Of a stretch of DNA of 64,000 nt, positions 43,440 through 55,290 are shown piece after piece (position 1 is the first letter of the stretch; every line of letters starts with the position of its first letter). Origin of the DNA: Ryuthela nishihirai (Eukaryota; Arthropoda; Arachnida; Araneae; Heptathelidae); the NCBI GenBank assembly GCA_038380435.1, contig JAWZYU010000013.1:68280446-68344445 (forward strand), written 5' to 3'. The notes beneath the pieces are model-generated. The model made no database searches and was not told the origin of the DNA. It worked only from the letters and a program-made list of their open reading frames with translations. The translations under genes were made by a program, and so were the position numbers.

Positions 43440-44990
43440 CAAGAACCAGCAGTAGTCATTCATATTTGCTGGGTCCCACCTGCCTTGGTATCTCTCCTTC
43501 ATCGTTCAGATATCCTGGTGAAATCTTTCCCTCTGCTATTCACTGACAGCTCCTAAGTTCTTGGGAAAGAAGTCGAGATGCGAGTGCAAGAAATGAATCT
43601 TCACAGACATTCGGCAGCCAAGATTTTCATAGCTTTTGATAAAATCTTGAATGAGATGATGGTAGTTCTTCTCTTTGTGATTCCCCATAAAAACCTGGAC
43701 ACAGACATGAAGGATTTCCATGCAGCTCACTCCTTCATATTCAATTTTTCTTCGAAGAAAGAGCTTCAATAGCTTCCTGATCTGAGGACCAACAAAGATC
43801 CCTTCTTTGATTTTGGCATCACTTAGTTTTGGAAAAGTTTCCTTCAAGTGCAAAAACCCTTTACCAGTTTTGTTCATAGCCTTTACAAAGTTTTTCATAA
43901 GCACCAGTTTGATGTATAATAGTGGGAGCAGAACATCAGTAGGGTCAACTAGAGGCTTATACCTCATGTTACCCTTTCCAGGAATAAAATCATCTCTTTT
44001 AGACCAGTCTTTTGTAGTATTCCTTTCTGGCCCGACTGTTCGACAAACACAGAAAACAGCAAATTTTGTGAAGCCTCCTTGAAGCCCGAGCAAGAGAGAT
44101 ATGACATTTAAGTCACCACATATTGTCCACTTAAACTGGTCATATTTTTAGCAGTAAGTATTTCCCCATCCTTTTATAAGTTTCCTTCATTCCCACAGCG
44201 TGTGCCACTGGAAGGTTTTTTGTGTCCTTTATGCAAAAGGACAACTTTTAAGCTGAATTTTGACGAATGTATAAATAGACGTCATTCCTTAGTGTCATGA
44301 GTTGTTCCAATTTCTTCCATCAGTCCTGAAATATCTGTGCAGATAAGCCAAATTTCTCTTTCTGAACAGAAAAACTGCAGTTCCCTTTGGCCAGAAGATT
44401 CCACTCTTTAATTTTTGAACCTAAAACCTCAGCTTGTTGTTTTGTTTGGAAAGTCTTAGGTCTCTAACAAAATCATTTAGTTCAGTTTTCTGAATCAGAT
44501 GAGGCTCATCTAACGTTTTAGAGGTGCATGCAGGATCAGGATCTGTATGTGCCTCAAAGTTTCCTCAGATGAATGCGAATCCATCTCCTCCCAGTTGGTT
44601 GGAGGTGTTGATATAGGAAGATCTTCTCCATGAGGAATTGGCCTTATGGCTGAAGGCACATTTGGATATTGTATTTTGCATTTGTTCTTTTTTGAGGAGA
44701 CCGACACTTCAGTTAAACAAAAATAGCAATCATGCAAATGACTAGTTGGCTCACCCCAAACCATTGAAACTGCAAAGGGCATGGATTTTATCTAACCTTT
44801 CAACCATTCGCTCAGGCCAACAAAGCACGAAATGCAGCACACATGTGGAGCCCACGTTTTGTCTTGATCTCCAAAATGACATCCAAAATGCAAGTTATAG
44901 GCTTTCTTCACAATCTTTGTCAAAGAACGACCCTGGGATTTTGAAATATAATTTCCACACACATAACAAAACTTATCTGGCACATTAACT
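43440..44990 (-). pseudogene. Decayed copy of a repeated arthropod ORF of unknown function
   Basis: Minus strand, 5' to 3' in four frame pieces. (1) 44983-44792: CYVCGNYISKSQGRSLTK and a second Cys pair, CCISCFVGLSEW. (2) 44782-44510: MPFAVSMVWGEPTSHLHDCY, then KCKIQYPNVPSAIRPIPH. (3) a broken part at 44480-44100. (4) 44093-43536, 185 codons: GLQGGFTKFAVFCVC, WSKRDDFIPGKGNM, KEGIFVGPQIRKL and CRMSVKIHFLHSHLDFF. After a stop it continues RFHQDI and then RYQGRWDPANMNDYCWF to about 43440. I recall the same blocks, in this order, in many uncharacterised arthropod proteins, often present in many copies. The cysteine pairs suggest zinc binding; the function is unknown. The single unspliced colinear layout with stops suggests a mobile or retro-copied source. 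Likely not functional. Confidence 0.7.
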
Positions 44991-44999
44991 CATGAACGA

Positions 45000-45750
45000 C
45001 GCTACCTTTATGCCATTTAAACGCCAAAATTCACTCTTCAACATGCAGCACGTGTTCCTACTACAATGAAAACAACAAGAATGGCAGTCTGAGAAAAGTT
45101 TACTATTACATGTTTTCTCCCACTTAGTAATGAGTGTTGCCAGCCACAAAAAATAAAATATCTAGTATCCTCCCAGTTGCCTGAAGGTGTTGGTATAGGA
45201 AGATCTTAATAGGAGTCATAATGACCAATAACATAAAAACGTGACGTGCTAGTCAATGTTTAAGGCCAAATCTGAAATCAGCGCCTGAAAAATAGTTAAA
45301 TGCAGCTATAATTGTTCATGTCATAAAAACCTTGTAAAACAGTGTTATCACGGCAGCGATCAAGGAGTGGATGGATTCAATTTATAATTTGAATACAGAT
45401 ACATCACGTGTCGATATGCAAATGATTAGCTATAAGGTAAACAAGGCAGAAACGTGATAGTTATTAAAACTAGCTTCGAAGGTTAGGCAATGCAGGTGTC
45501 TCGGTTTATTGCGACGCATACGGTTGATGAGAAAGAAAGCTTTCAGAACCCATTATAGAGGTTTGGTGTCAAGGACACGTGTCAGAAGATTCTATACAGA
45601 ACCCAACCGCCATTCAGGGTTTGAAGAAAACTGATAACGTGGATCAATAGAAGCATTCAGCAACATGTCCATAAAGTACAGCTTCATTACTATAAGCCTT
45701 ATGGTATGTTTAAGAGATTGATTATTCAAATTATCTATCACCAGAGTACT
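45000..45750. other. Mostly unassigned; small duplicate of the preceding pseudogene
   Basis: TCCTCCCAGTTGCCTGAAGG to ATAGGAAGATCTT (45168-45208) repeats 44585-44626 of the pseudogene, apparently a scrap of a second copy. No other gene seen. Confidence 0.45.
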
Positions 45751-45769
45751 TTCGTTGAGTTGCTGTTTT

Positions 45770-46285
45770 GTATCTGAGCAGCACTTTTTTGCACACAATG
45801 GGTTAATATTTTAGGTCATAAGGACACAAGGGCTCTGAGAGATTTGGGAGAAGACGGTCCACGGGACTGTTCTCACGTGTCATCTCCCCCGTAACTTGCT
45901 CTGCTCTTGGATTCCTGTGACATGACCTAGAGGTCTCACTGGACAGATGTCCTATGAGTTCCCTTTCCCTACCACATATTTGCTCTTTTTTCCTAACACA
46001 CACGTGGCAGCTAGCCTGTGATTTTACTGTACGGTATGGCTCTCCTGCAAAAGGAACACGGCTTAATGTCCCATCCAACGTTACGGAGGCCTTTCCAAAC
46101 TCAACGGTGAGCCATGCAATCTGCAGTTTAAAGAACAGGCTGGATGGCCTTGACGGGAGGCCACCATCTGTCTCCTAATAGCTGCTCAGTGGGTTTCCTT
46201 CACTGAGCCCTCCGGGTCCTTGTGACCTCGCCATTTAGGCCATTGTGTGCAAAAAAGTGCTTCTCAGAGTCAAAAGAAAACTTCC
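45770..46285. mobile_element. Two family-A SINE parts joined in opposite orientations
   Basis: 45770-46110 reads as a minus-strand family-A copy: tail TTTTTTGCACACAATGGGTT, then GGTATGGCTCTCCTGCA, CTTAATGTCCCATCC and GGAGGCCTTTCCAAACTCAA. From about 46110 it turns into plus-strand family-A sequence: TTAAAGAACAGGCTGGATGG, CACCATCTGTCTCCTAATAG, TCCTTGTGACCTCGCCATTT and GTGTGCAAAAAAGTGC. The junction is at or near the shared body, giving a palindromic SINE. The left part also holds about 100 bp of unrelated sequence around 45870-46010. Confidence 0.75.
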
Positions 46286-46575
46286 TATGGTGATAAGATT
46301 CCCAATGTTGTTTTGTATGCATTCATGAGCTATTCAGTATTGAATGTCATAGTCCTCTGATCATTATGAGTGACTTCAATTCATATCATGCTGCGTGGTT
46401 TCCATGCAAGATTAATAATAACAGAAGGGAAATCCAACCTCTTGCCCACACCTACTTTATCTTTTTTCCGGCTAACTGCGTCAATATCCCCACCCTCTGA
46501 TTTTTTTTCTACGTCGGGCCTGATGCAGGCTATTGATTGCACTTTGTCACATGTTTCTAGAAAATGAATTCTGAA
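46286..46575 (+). pseudogene. LINE endonuclease fragment
   Basis: Reads PLIIMSDFNSYHAAWF (about 46353-46400) in one frame and, after a shift, SPTFF...SAIDCTLSHV-like sequence (about 46494-46560). GDFN(A/S)xHxxW and the SAIDLT block are the central and C-terminal motifs of Jockey/R1-type APE endonucleases. The Gly-Asp is changed to Ser-Asp. No reverse transcriptase follows. Confidence 0.65.
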
Positions 46576-47779
46576 TAGTTTAATATACACAATTCCAATA
46601 TGTATATAAATATTTAACTATATATAATATACCGTTAACTTAAGTTATCCATTAACTTAAGGTTGTTGGAATATTATCCTCATGGTTGCATAGCAAAAGC
46701 AGAAAACGCATGCTAAAAGAAAGGAAGATCTGTCGCCAACTTCCATGCTGAATCTTCACCCAGTTAAGGCTCATGAAAGTCCGGTGTGATATGTGATGGA
46801 TTCCGTCGCTATAGCAACTACTTTAATTTGCAGAGCAGTTTGGCTGGTGCACTTTACTGAACGGCAGTGTCCTGTGATCATAAGAGCGTCCATGTGAGAA
46901 TATGCTATTTAATATGGATGCAAGCCTAATGATTTCGTTGACTCTGAAGTAATATAGAGGTTATTGTCGCAACAAGATACCACCAATTCAGCTTACACTC
47001 ATATTTGCAAAGTCAAGATGGCATGATGTTTCCGGCGTAGATACAGATATACGAAGTTTGCCGAGGGACACTCTACCTTCATCTATCATATTAAAACTTT
47101 AAATAAAGCATTTGAAAACTGTTAAAATCAAAATACGTTTAGTCGCTATGCGTTTTACTGAAGCATTGCAACATCATCAGGTGGCCGAAAGTGATTTGAA
47201 CTGGTACATCAGTTAGACCTACTACAGATCACAAATGGTGCTCATATGGAAGTGTATTTACACAAGCAGGAAAATCCCCTCTTCACTAGACAACCAATCG
47301 CGCCTCCTCACTTTGGGAATAATAACAAATCTTTCTCTTCAGTAGTTTTTAGCCAAATAAAATGGCTGATTATAACTGGATTAATCTTAAAGATGGGTAA
47401 AATTTGAAAAACTGTGCTTTACAAATCAAAAATATTAAAAAAATAGCTCTTAAAATTTCGAAGTGGTGAGAGTATACTATGCAAATCTATGTAGGGAACG
47501 TGTGAAGATTTTTTTTTGCAAGTGTGCGGCGAAATATTGCGAATTGGCAGGTCCGTAGTTGTTGGTCCAAGTAATGCTTGAATTGGAAGCTCACTAATTT
47601 TTTTAAAGGACTGAGATAACCTGCAAGCTTTCGGCTTGTATTGGTTTCTCGTACACAATACAAACACTTACACAAGGAACATAACGTAGAAACACTTAAG
47701 GACATGCCAGCTGGAATAGTAGTCAGGTGAGGTGAACTTAGAATTTTTTATTTCTCAGCAAATTATAATATTTGTTAGC
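46576..47779. other. No gene seen
   Basis: No supported frame. Two overlapping minus-strand frames at 47419-47705 have no recognisable features. Confidence 0.4.
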
Positions 47780-47885
47780 TTGTGTATGTTGTATGAGAAA
47801 CCAGGACAAGCACAATAGACCTTCTAGGATATTCCCGTCCTCTGTGTAGGAGAACATCTCTTCCCTTAAAATATATTAATTATTA
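47780..47885 (+). repeat. Interspersed repeat shared with 62165-62280
   Basis: GAGAAACCAGGACAAGCACA, ATAGACCTTCTAGGATAT and CCGTCCTCTGTGTAGGAGAA match 62195-62265 in order. A shorter related motif (CTCTGTGTAGGAAAATACCT) is tandemly repeated at 53985-54095. Family unknown. Confidence 0.7.
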
Positions 47886-48299
47886 GTATAAAAAAGTTAC
47901 ATTTGTAGCAGCGTCCACGCATGGTTTTCGTTTTCTTGCTGCTCTAAAACTGCAGCCGAAATGTTCATTTTCGTTAAACATTAATTTTATATTGAATACT
48001 TTGATTAAATAAATAAACACTGCCCTCGTTCCTTATACGGGAAATTGGATTGTTCATTATGTTCATCTTTGCATATAAAATATTTTCTTGGGAACATAAT
48101 TGTGAATTTATCAGGAAATACCAGTCTTTATTTTTTCTGCCTATTCCATAGCTTTATTCCAAGGTACAGTTATCAATTTTCCCTTTAACAGGAGAAATAA
48201 CAGTATAAACAAAAGAAAAAAATTCCTTTTAGCCCTAAGAAACAAAAATGCACGAAATACTCACATTGCTTCATTCGAAAGAGAAATATTTAACTCTGC

Positions 48300-48672
48300 T
48301 TCGGGTACGGAGGGAATTGTTTCGGTCTCGCGAGCTCGTAATCTGCTGATTGTCTGGGCAACTCGTAATCTACAGTTCTCAGGTTCGAGTCACAACTGCT
48401 CAAGCGTTGAATTTTATCTCCGTTAAATCCCCATCCCGCTCTCATTGTGAAAGGGGACGCCAATGGGGACTTGGAAAAGTGGCCCCTCCGTCAGATAAGA
48501 CGGAAAAACGTGACACTGTGAAAGAACTACACCCTGTGCACGTTAAACGACACGCTGGATGAAATCGGCTTCCATCTGTCTCTTAATAGCTGTTCAGTGG
48601 GTTTCCTACCCAAACTCCGAGTCTTTGAGGCCCTTCTGTTATGACCATTTCTCCCATTATGTACAAAAAGAA
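48300..48672 (+). mobile_element. Family-A SINE, diverged
   Basis: tRNA head with CTCGTAATCTACAGTTCTCA and B box GGTTCGAGTCAC (48382-48393); the start is disturbed by a duplicated CTCGTAATCT segment at 48335. Body CCCTGTGCACGTTAAACGAC and CCATCTGTCTCTTAATAGC; tail region lost after GTGTACAAAA-like sequence. Confidence 0.8.
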
Positions 48673-48689
48673 AGTTCAGCTCAAGAAAA

Positions 48690-50105
48690 AATTCTGACTA
48701 TTTCTCTTTCTAAATTTTGCTATTTCCGAAATCCTTACATGAAAATTGAAATGTGTGGTTTTAAAGGAATTTTCTAATTCATAATTCGCTTTGTCTAAGT
48801 AATATAGAGTTAGATTCGCTGAATGCATGAGGCGGAATTCCATCAGTACAGCAATGGATTCATTACCCTTGATAGGGCAGTTTCGAGGCATACAGTGAGG
48901 ATAGTTCAACACTTGTTGAATGAAAGTGACTTTTCCCGTTTATGCTTTCATTTTCCCTAATGACACTGAAAACTATGCATGCTACTTAAGCACACCAACT
49001 TTAGCAACAGTTCGTTTTATTTATGAGAGATTTAATTCCTCTTATTCCTTTAGCCTACAATGGGTTTACTCATCGAATTCCCTTGAGCACGAAACTCAAA
49101 TGACTGTGTAAACGTCTTCAGCACTTCACTAACGTTCGTAACAAGTAATGAAAGAAGTGTAAACGTTCTATAAGCTTGGGTATTAACCCAATTGTATATT
49201 GGAGTATTGAACGTTCTAGTTTCGATGGCTGTAATCAAGGAGAAGATGCCAGGAAACAGTGGCTATCCATTCTTCGGATAACTTCATCCAAAAATCGATA
49301 GAGCGTGTCTGCTTATGGCTACTAATTGCAAAGAGCTAGAAAGAGTCATCGTAAATCACATCGCACGCGGAACCGCGGTCTTTTAAACGAACAGAAACTT
49401 TAAGTAAAGGTCAAATGCTCGATCTCTAACAATAGAGACTTCTCCTTAAGTGCTATTAGTAGATTAACTGTACAGAGATGGCGATCCTTTTCCAATTTTA
49501 TTATCACATGCGGATAATGCCATCCTGATGAGAAAACCTGTTACAAAGCAGACAACTTAGAAAAGGAAATTAAAAAAGATACAGGCATTTTTATCTGCTA
49601 TCGAAGCAGCCGGATCTAGCGATGATAACTGTGTTTATACAACCCCCCCCCCCTGCCCCATACTGGGAATATTTAGAAACCGATGCAGAAGTAAGAGAAA
49701 TGGATAACACATGCTTTGGAAAGAGAAAAAAAACTTTCTGAAGACTTATAGAACGAAGGGGATATACATTATTATAATATTTGCCGAATTTTCTAAAAAT
49801 AAAATATTCCTGACAGGCGTTCAGGTTTCATCCCGCTTTTCGAGTCACTTTCTCTTCATCTAAATATTTCGGTAAATCCTGGCCTCGTCACAATCGATTT
49901 CACGACGAAACTGAAGTGAAATTTGGAACATTTACAAGATAAGTGGGCGGAACAGGAATCTTTCAAATTGCTGTGAAAACGATCCGTTAACAGGGTCACT
50001 TTTTCCTACCGAAGTAAAGTTAAAACAGTCAGCACTTATATGCTTTTCTAAGGCTTATATAGATAATAGCCGGGGAGCAGTAAAGCAGTAAAAAGTTTCT
50101 CTTCT
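48690..50105. other. No gene seen; one MITE end
   Basis: CAGCCGGATCTAGCGATG at about 49608, followed by a C-run at 49640, resembles one end of the GGATCTAG-type MITE. Otherwise no supported feature. Confidence 0.4.
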
Positions 50106-50109
50106 GTGA

Positions 50110-50495
50110 GTCAGAGACAGAGGTTGGTTCAGTCGGCAGCGAAAGCAATTTCGAGGTTCGGTTTCCCACTATTTCACCAATTCCCAGTTCTGTCAGCGTT
50201 GAGATTTATTTACTCTAACCCTCACCCTGTACGTGGTGAAAACGGGGAAGCTTCAAAAGGTGGGGGGGGGGGGGGTTTATAAAAACCACCTTCCGTCGGA
50301 TGGGAAGTTACGCTATGGTTCTGGTGCAGAAGATCCATACTCTTTGTACGTTAAAAAATACGCTAGATGGCCTTGACATGACTCTTCCACCTGGTTTTTA
50401 ATAGCTGTTTAGCGGGTCCCTTTCCCCTAATGAACTCCTTGTTCATGGGGTATTTCTAACTTGGACATTGAGCCTAAACATACGCTCAGAAATAA
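50110..50495 (+). mobile_element. Family-A SINE, diverged, with a G-run
   Basis: A-box-like TTGGTTCAGTCGGCAGCG (50133), CAGCGTTGAGATTTATTTAC, CCTTCCGTCGGATGGGAAGT and TTAAAAAATACGCTAGATGG follow in family order. A 13-base G-run at about 50263-50275 interrupts the body. The B box is duplicated or disturbed (GAGGTTCGGTTTCC). Confidence 0.75.
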
Positions 50496-50810
50496 AGCAT
50501 ACTGACCCTTCCTTTAATCAGAGTGGAAAGACTACCTCTCCGAGATACAGTCGTCATGATATTGTAACAGATGACTTTCACCGATCTTATTGTCTGAAAT
50601 GGAAATGTTAACGAAAAATGTTTATTTCACCACAGCTGTTGGCCTCATCAAGACTTGCAACCCAGATGGGAAATTCGCCATTTTGGCTTTTGCATGAGCG
50701 ACAACTCATGTTAACTAACAACTTAGAATTAAGACGGAGAGAGGGAGAGCTTATATTCCAGAATTCAAGAATGTTGATGTAAATTTCCCGAAGTCATGTA
50801 GAAAGAAGTT

Positions 50811-53252
50811 ATTATTATCATCTTCTTCAAGCATCCAGAGGCTACGGAGGTCCATGATTGCGCAATACAGTTCTCCAAACACATTTCTCCTGAGCTACTT
50901 GTGCCTAATCTCGCCACTGCACACCAATTCTAACAAAGTCCTATTAGGCATTGTCTGACTATCGCATCCAAGGTCTCCCCTTCTTTCTGAGGCCTTTAGA
51001 CACACTTTCATAACCGTATTCACTAATCTATAATTATCCATTCGGGCAACATGATCAAACCAACGGAGTCTCTCTCTGTACAATATGCTACTCAAAGGAG
51101 GTTACCGACTCCTTTGCCCAACCTCATCATTACTTGCAAAGTAATGATGAGATTTTGGACCTAATGCCCAAGATACTGCGTAAAGCATCTAGAATCAAAA
51201 CCATCAAGTTTCCTGTTATCTTGTTTACAAAGAATCCACGTTTCACTACCATAAATAACTTTAGAAAGAACCAAATTATTATACAGTCTAATTTTAGTTT
51301 TTAAGTGCCTACGCCTATTTTTCCACGCTCTCCATAGATTTTTAAACGTCCCGACAGCAATCACTATTCGACTGTTAATCTCATGTCGCACATCACCAGT
51401 ATCTGTTACATAGCTCCCAACGTAATTAAACTGTGACACCTGCTCAAGACTGCAACCATTCAGATTAACTGACTGAACAGCCTGCCTGACCAATTTTCAT
51501 CACTTTAGTTTTCTCTCTGTTTATAACCAAACCTACTCTACTACCAGTTTCATCAACAGCTCGAATGAAAGAGTTCATCTCATCAACATCATTTGCCAAA
51601 ATGGCTAAATCATCAGCATAATCTAAATCAGAACGTTTCGTATCTCCAATCGATTTAAGGTCAAAATCTTTCCCTTGAAGTGAATTTCGCATAACATAAT
51701 CAATAACCGAACTAAAGAGAAAAGGAGACAAAATGCACCCTTGGCGAACACCAGAAGTAATGCTAAACCAATTGCTACAAGCCTTACCAACTATCACACA
51801 CGACTCAGTGTTATTATAGAGAGCTTTTATTATGTTAAATAACTTGTCAGGTATACCATATGATCTCACAATCAACCACAAATTATGGCGATCAACAGAG
51901 CCGAAAGCCTTTTTGAAATCAACAAAGCTGGCAACCAAAGGTTTCTGAAACTCTAAACATTTCTCAAGAATCTGCCTAAGTGAATATATCTAATACGTAC
52001 ATCCCCTACCACTTCTAAATCCACATTGTTCATCACGCAATTGACTGTCAACCAGATTCTTAATTCTATTAAGCCCAATCATGGAAAGAACTTTACCTGG
52101 AACAGAGAGCAGGCTAATACCCCTTTAGTTATCACAAGAACTGCGATCACCTTTTTTGAAAATAAGGGTAACAATAGCTCTGGCAAAATCCTTAGGAACC
52201 ATGCCTTTATCATAAAAGATATTCAGAATTTCAGTCATCCAAGTGGTAACCGAAACATTTCCAGCTCTAAGCATTTCTGTAGTAATTTCATCTACCCCTG
52301 GGGATTTATGAAGTTTAAGTTTAGAAACAGCCAAAATAACTTCAGATTGTGTTATAGGGCCAACATTAAAGCCACCAATGCATCTATCATTATTGCAAAC
52401 AATGGGAATAGAACTACCCGCATTGTTTAGAATATCACTGAAATGCTCAGCCCACCTAGCCATGACAGAATCGTCATCTTCTATAATCTTACCTTGTTTA
52501 TCCTTCAATCCCAGTATACCTGTCCGTTTTCTACCTCACAAAACGTTAACCATTTGGTACAGCTCTCTGCTGTTGTGCTGTCTAATTGCTTCCTCGGCTT
52601 CGTCAGCCAAGCCATCAAGCCAAAGATTCTCATCAGCAGCTAACTGATCCTTTATACGTTTATTAACCTCTCTGTAATGTTTTCTATTAGGACTAGTAGC
52701 GTATTGATTAAGGACATTCCTGCACTTCTTTCTTTCTGAAATAAGTTCAAGTGCCTTATCACTCAGATAATTCTGCCTCTTCTGCTCCTTTTTTCCTAAA
52801 AGAGTACTGTTAGTTTCCAAAAAAGCCTGTTAAAAATAGTCCCATTCTTCTTCAACTTCAGTAATAAGCAAACCATGGCTGTCATAATGACTAAGTAACC
52901 TGTCATGGTAAGCTTTACCTATAACTGGGTCGTTCAGAGCTTCAGTATTATAGGTAAATTTTTTAACCCTAGCACAACACTTTTCAAGTTTAAGTTGCAA
53001 GACACTTTTAACAAGGTAATGATCAGATCCAATTTCAGATCCCCTATATGACCTGGTATTTCTAACAGAACTAGCCCATTTGCTGTTAATTAGTATATAA
53101 TCAGTCATATTCTTATGCAACCCATCCGGTGAAACCCATGTGTACTTATGTATGTCGCGGTGTTTGTAATAAGTGTTAGTTATTGTGAAACCATTGAGTT
53201 TACTTACCTGTAGGAGACGTTGCCCATTGCCATTGCAGCTACCAACACCTCT
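50811..53252 (-). mobile_element. RTE-like LINE, copy D, 5'-truncated, minus strand, frameshifted
   Basis: Minus strand. Homology to copy A starts inside the endonuclease at GGTAGCTGCAATGGCAATGG (53252) and runs to the 3' end (CTTGAAGAAGATGATAATAA, about 50830-50811). Open pieces in order: 53120-52830 (HKNMTDYILINSK, IGSDHYLVK), 52820-52536, 52508-52125 (LHKSPGVDEITTEMLRAGNV, FKKGDRSSCDN), 51938-51465 (VASFVDFKKAFGSVD, GVRQGCILSP, LDYADDLAILAN), 51493-51161 (SKVIYGSETWILCKQDNRK), 51095-50895 (RLRWFDHVARMDNY). The YADD motif survives, but motif A has Gly for Asp next to the catalytic Asp, and at least five frame breaks make it dead. Older than copies A and B. Confidence 0.92.
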
Positions 53253-53384
53253 TAATTTCTAGGTAGTCACTCCGCCTCCTATTTAACCTCGAATGCGACA
53301 CTGGATCTGATCATTTGTCTTAATTCTGAGTTCTACTGCCTGAAAGAGCCCTATTCACCAATTCTTAGCTCACCAGCACCGGTA

Positions 53385-53880
53385 TATAGAATTTGACTTT
53401 TTACCGAAGGACACATCGCATCCAAAATGCATCTCCCATTCTGAGATCTACAATTCAAAATACCACCAGGGACCATTTTTTAGACCTTTAACTCTATTAG
53501 ATCTATATTTGACTTCGAAGGACCCATCACATCCAAATGTAACAACGTTTCTGAGATCTAGGACTCAACATACCCCCAGGAAACAATTTTCAACATTCTA
53601 ACACTGGTTGATGTAAATTTGACCTTTGATCTAGAAGGACTATCCGGATTTGAAATTTCGTACCGTTTCCAACATCTACAACGCAAAATACTCCCAGACA
53701 CTAATTTTCACGTTTCTAACACTCGTATATCATTGTTTAACCTCTATGTAACCTCTATCTGACTTTGAAGAATAGGCCAGAGTTAAAATTTCGGATTCTA
53801 CGATACGGATTATCTTAGGTGCAAATTTTCAAGATCTACGATACGGATTATCTTAGGTGCAAATTTTCAGAGCTCCACTA
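53385..53880 (+). repeat. Degenerate tandem array, ~105-115-bp units, about four copies
   Basis: Units share TTTGACTT..GAAGGAC, a CATC(G/A)CATCCAAA segment, TTCTGAGATCTA, CAAAATAC..CCAG and AATTTTCA(C/A)..TTCTAAC. They begin near 53390, 53505, 53618 and 53730. At the end, a 38-bp subunit (TCTACGATACGGATTATCTT...) is duplicated at 53797 and 53835. It could be a decayed satellite or the inside of a transposon. Confidence 0.65.
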
Positions 53881-53939
53881 TTTCTCCATCATAGTCAGTC
53901 AGCGGCCAGTCGAATTACTCACAATCATCTATATATATA

Positions 53940-54100
53940 TATTAGATGAGAAACTAGGATAATTCTAATAGGTTAACTCCTTCTTAATAATACCTTCTAC
54001 TTAATAATACCTTCTAGGTTAACTCTGTACTCTGTGTAGGAAAATACCTTCTAGTTTAACTCTGTACTCTGTGTAGGAAAATACCTTCTTACTTCCTCCT
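53940..54100 (+). repeat. Short tandem duplications of CTCTGTGTAGGAAAATACCT
   Basis: A GTTAACTCTGTACTCTGTGT to ATACCTTCT block occurs twice (54012 and 54055), after shorter CTTAATAATACCTTCTA repeats. Related to 47780-47885 and 62165-62280. Confidence 0.7.
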
Positions 54101-54419
54101 TTCTAATGCAGTTGGATCATACCTCACGACATTCTCGAGATCGTTAGTAGTCAACGGGAGAGAATTCTCGAGCTTTTACTGCTGACATGTTGCCTTGGAA
54201 ACGAATATAACGTTTCGACGAATTACGACCAAGGAACACTGGATACATTGCAGACTTACTACATGCTTCTGAATGTGTTGCATCGTTGTTTCCACCGAAA
54301 TTTCATTGGGAATTGAATCATATAAATATTTCCTCCTGTATGCCAGTTTCAATTGAATCCATGCACTCCTTCTGAGTGTGGCAATTTCCTTTAAACGGAA
54401 TGTATTTCTCTTCATTTTC

Positions 54420-54830
54420 AGGGATTCGGTTTTTCGCCTTTGAGCGGTACGGTTTTGTACACTGCGGGCTAAATGATCAGGTTTACGAGAACTCCAACGG
54501 CTCAGATATGGTTGGGAAAGAGCGACATCCTGTCAAGGCCATCCAGCGTGTTCCTTAATGTGCACAGGGTATGGCTCCTGTGACCTTGAGATCAAGTCGA
54601 TATATCCCGCCGGACATACGGCGGCCTTTCCAAGCCCATTGATAGCTCAGACAGTTCAAAGAGGAAGCGACAGTCACCAGACTGGATGATAACGAAAATC
54701 ACTGAGACGGTTCAGAATTTAAAATAAAAAATAGATAAATCTCATTACTAGCACAGTTGGGACTCGAACCTGAGAACTACATATTACGAGTCGGGCACGC
54801 TACCGACCGAGTTATCATATCCCTTTATTT
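54420..54830 (-). mobile_element. Family-A SINE, minus strand
   Basis: Tail CTTTGAGCGGTACGGTTTTG (54438), body GCCATCCAGCGTGTTCCTTA and GGCGGCCTTTCCAAGCCCAT, head at 54755-54825 with B box (GGGACTCGAACCTGAGAA) and GGGCACGCTACCGACCGAG in plus-strand reading. About 90 bp of foreign or diverged sequence separates the body from the head. Confidence 0.8.
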
Positions 54831-54908
54831 TCATGTGTTCTGTTCTATTCACGTGACAAAAAAAAGGAATTATAAATGTATAGGTGTAGAATTTTCACAG
54901 CGCTAACA

Positions 54909-55207
54909 ATACTGATATTAAATACACTATATGGCTGTTTAGCATAAAGATACCGAATTTATTTTTGTTTTTCATTCTTTTTTATATCACGTCTTGCTAC
55001 ACAAGAACTTCTATTCCATAATGCAATAGAGTTGTATAGTATGACTAATGCACCAGTACATTATTCAGTTCGTCCTACTGTACAACTCTATTGCATTATG
55101 ACATAGCAAGTTCTTGTGTAGCAAGACGTGATATAATAAAGAATAAAAATAAATAAATTCGGTATCTTTATGCTAAACAGCCATATAGTGTATTTAATAT
55201 CAGTATT
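54909..55207. repeat. Long imperfect hairpin, arms about 130 bp
   Basis: 54909-55038 and 55080-55207 are inverted copies: ATTAAATACACTATATGGCT, AGCATAAAGATACCGAATTT and CTTGCTACACAAGAACTT at the left recur inverted at the right. The loop is about 41 bp. No coding potential. It ends about 80 bp before a Tigger end. Confidence 0.92.
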
Positions 55208-55290
55208 ATAAATGTATAATTGTAAACCTACTTTGTAATTACTCTGTGCATGTCCAAGCGATGAATATATGTAAGAAACCAAATTAATTA

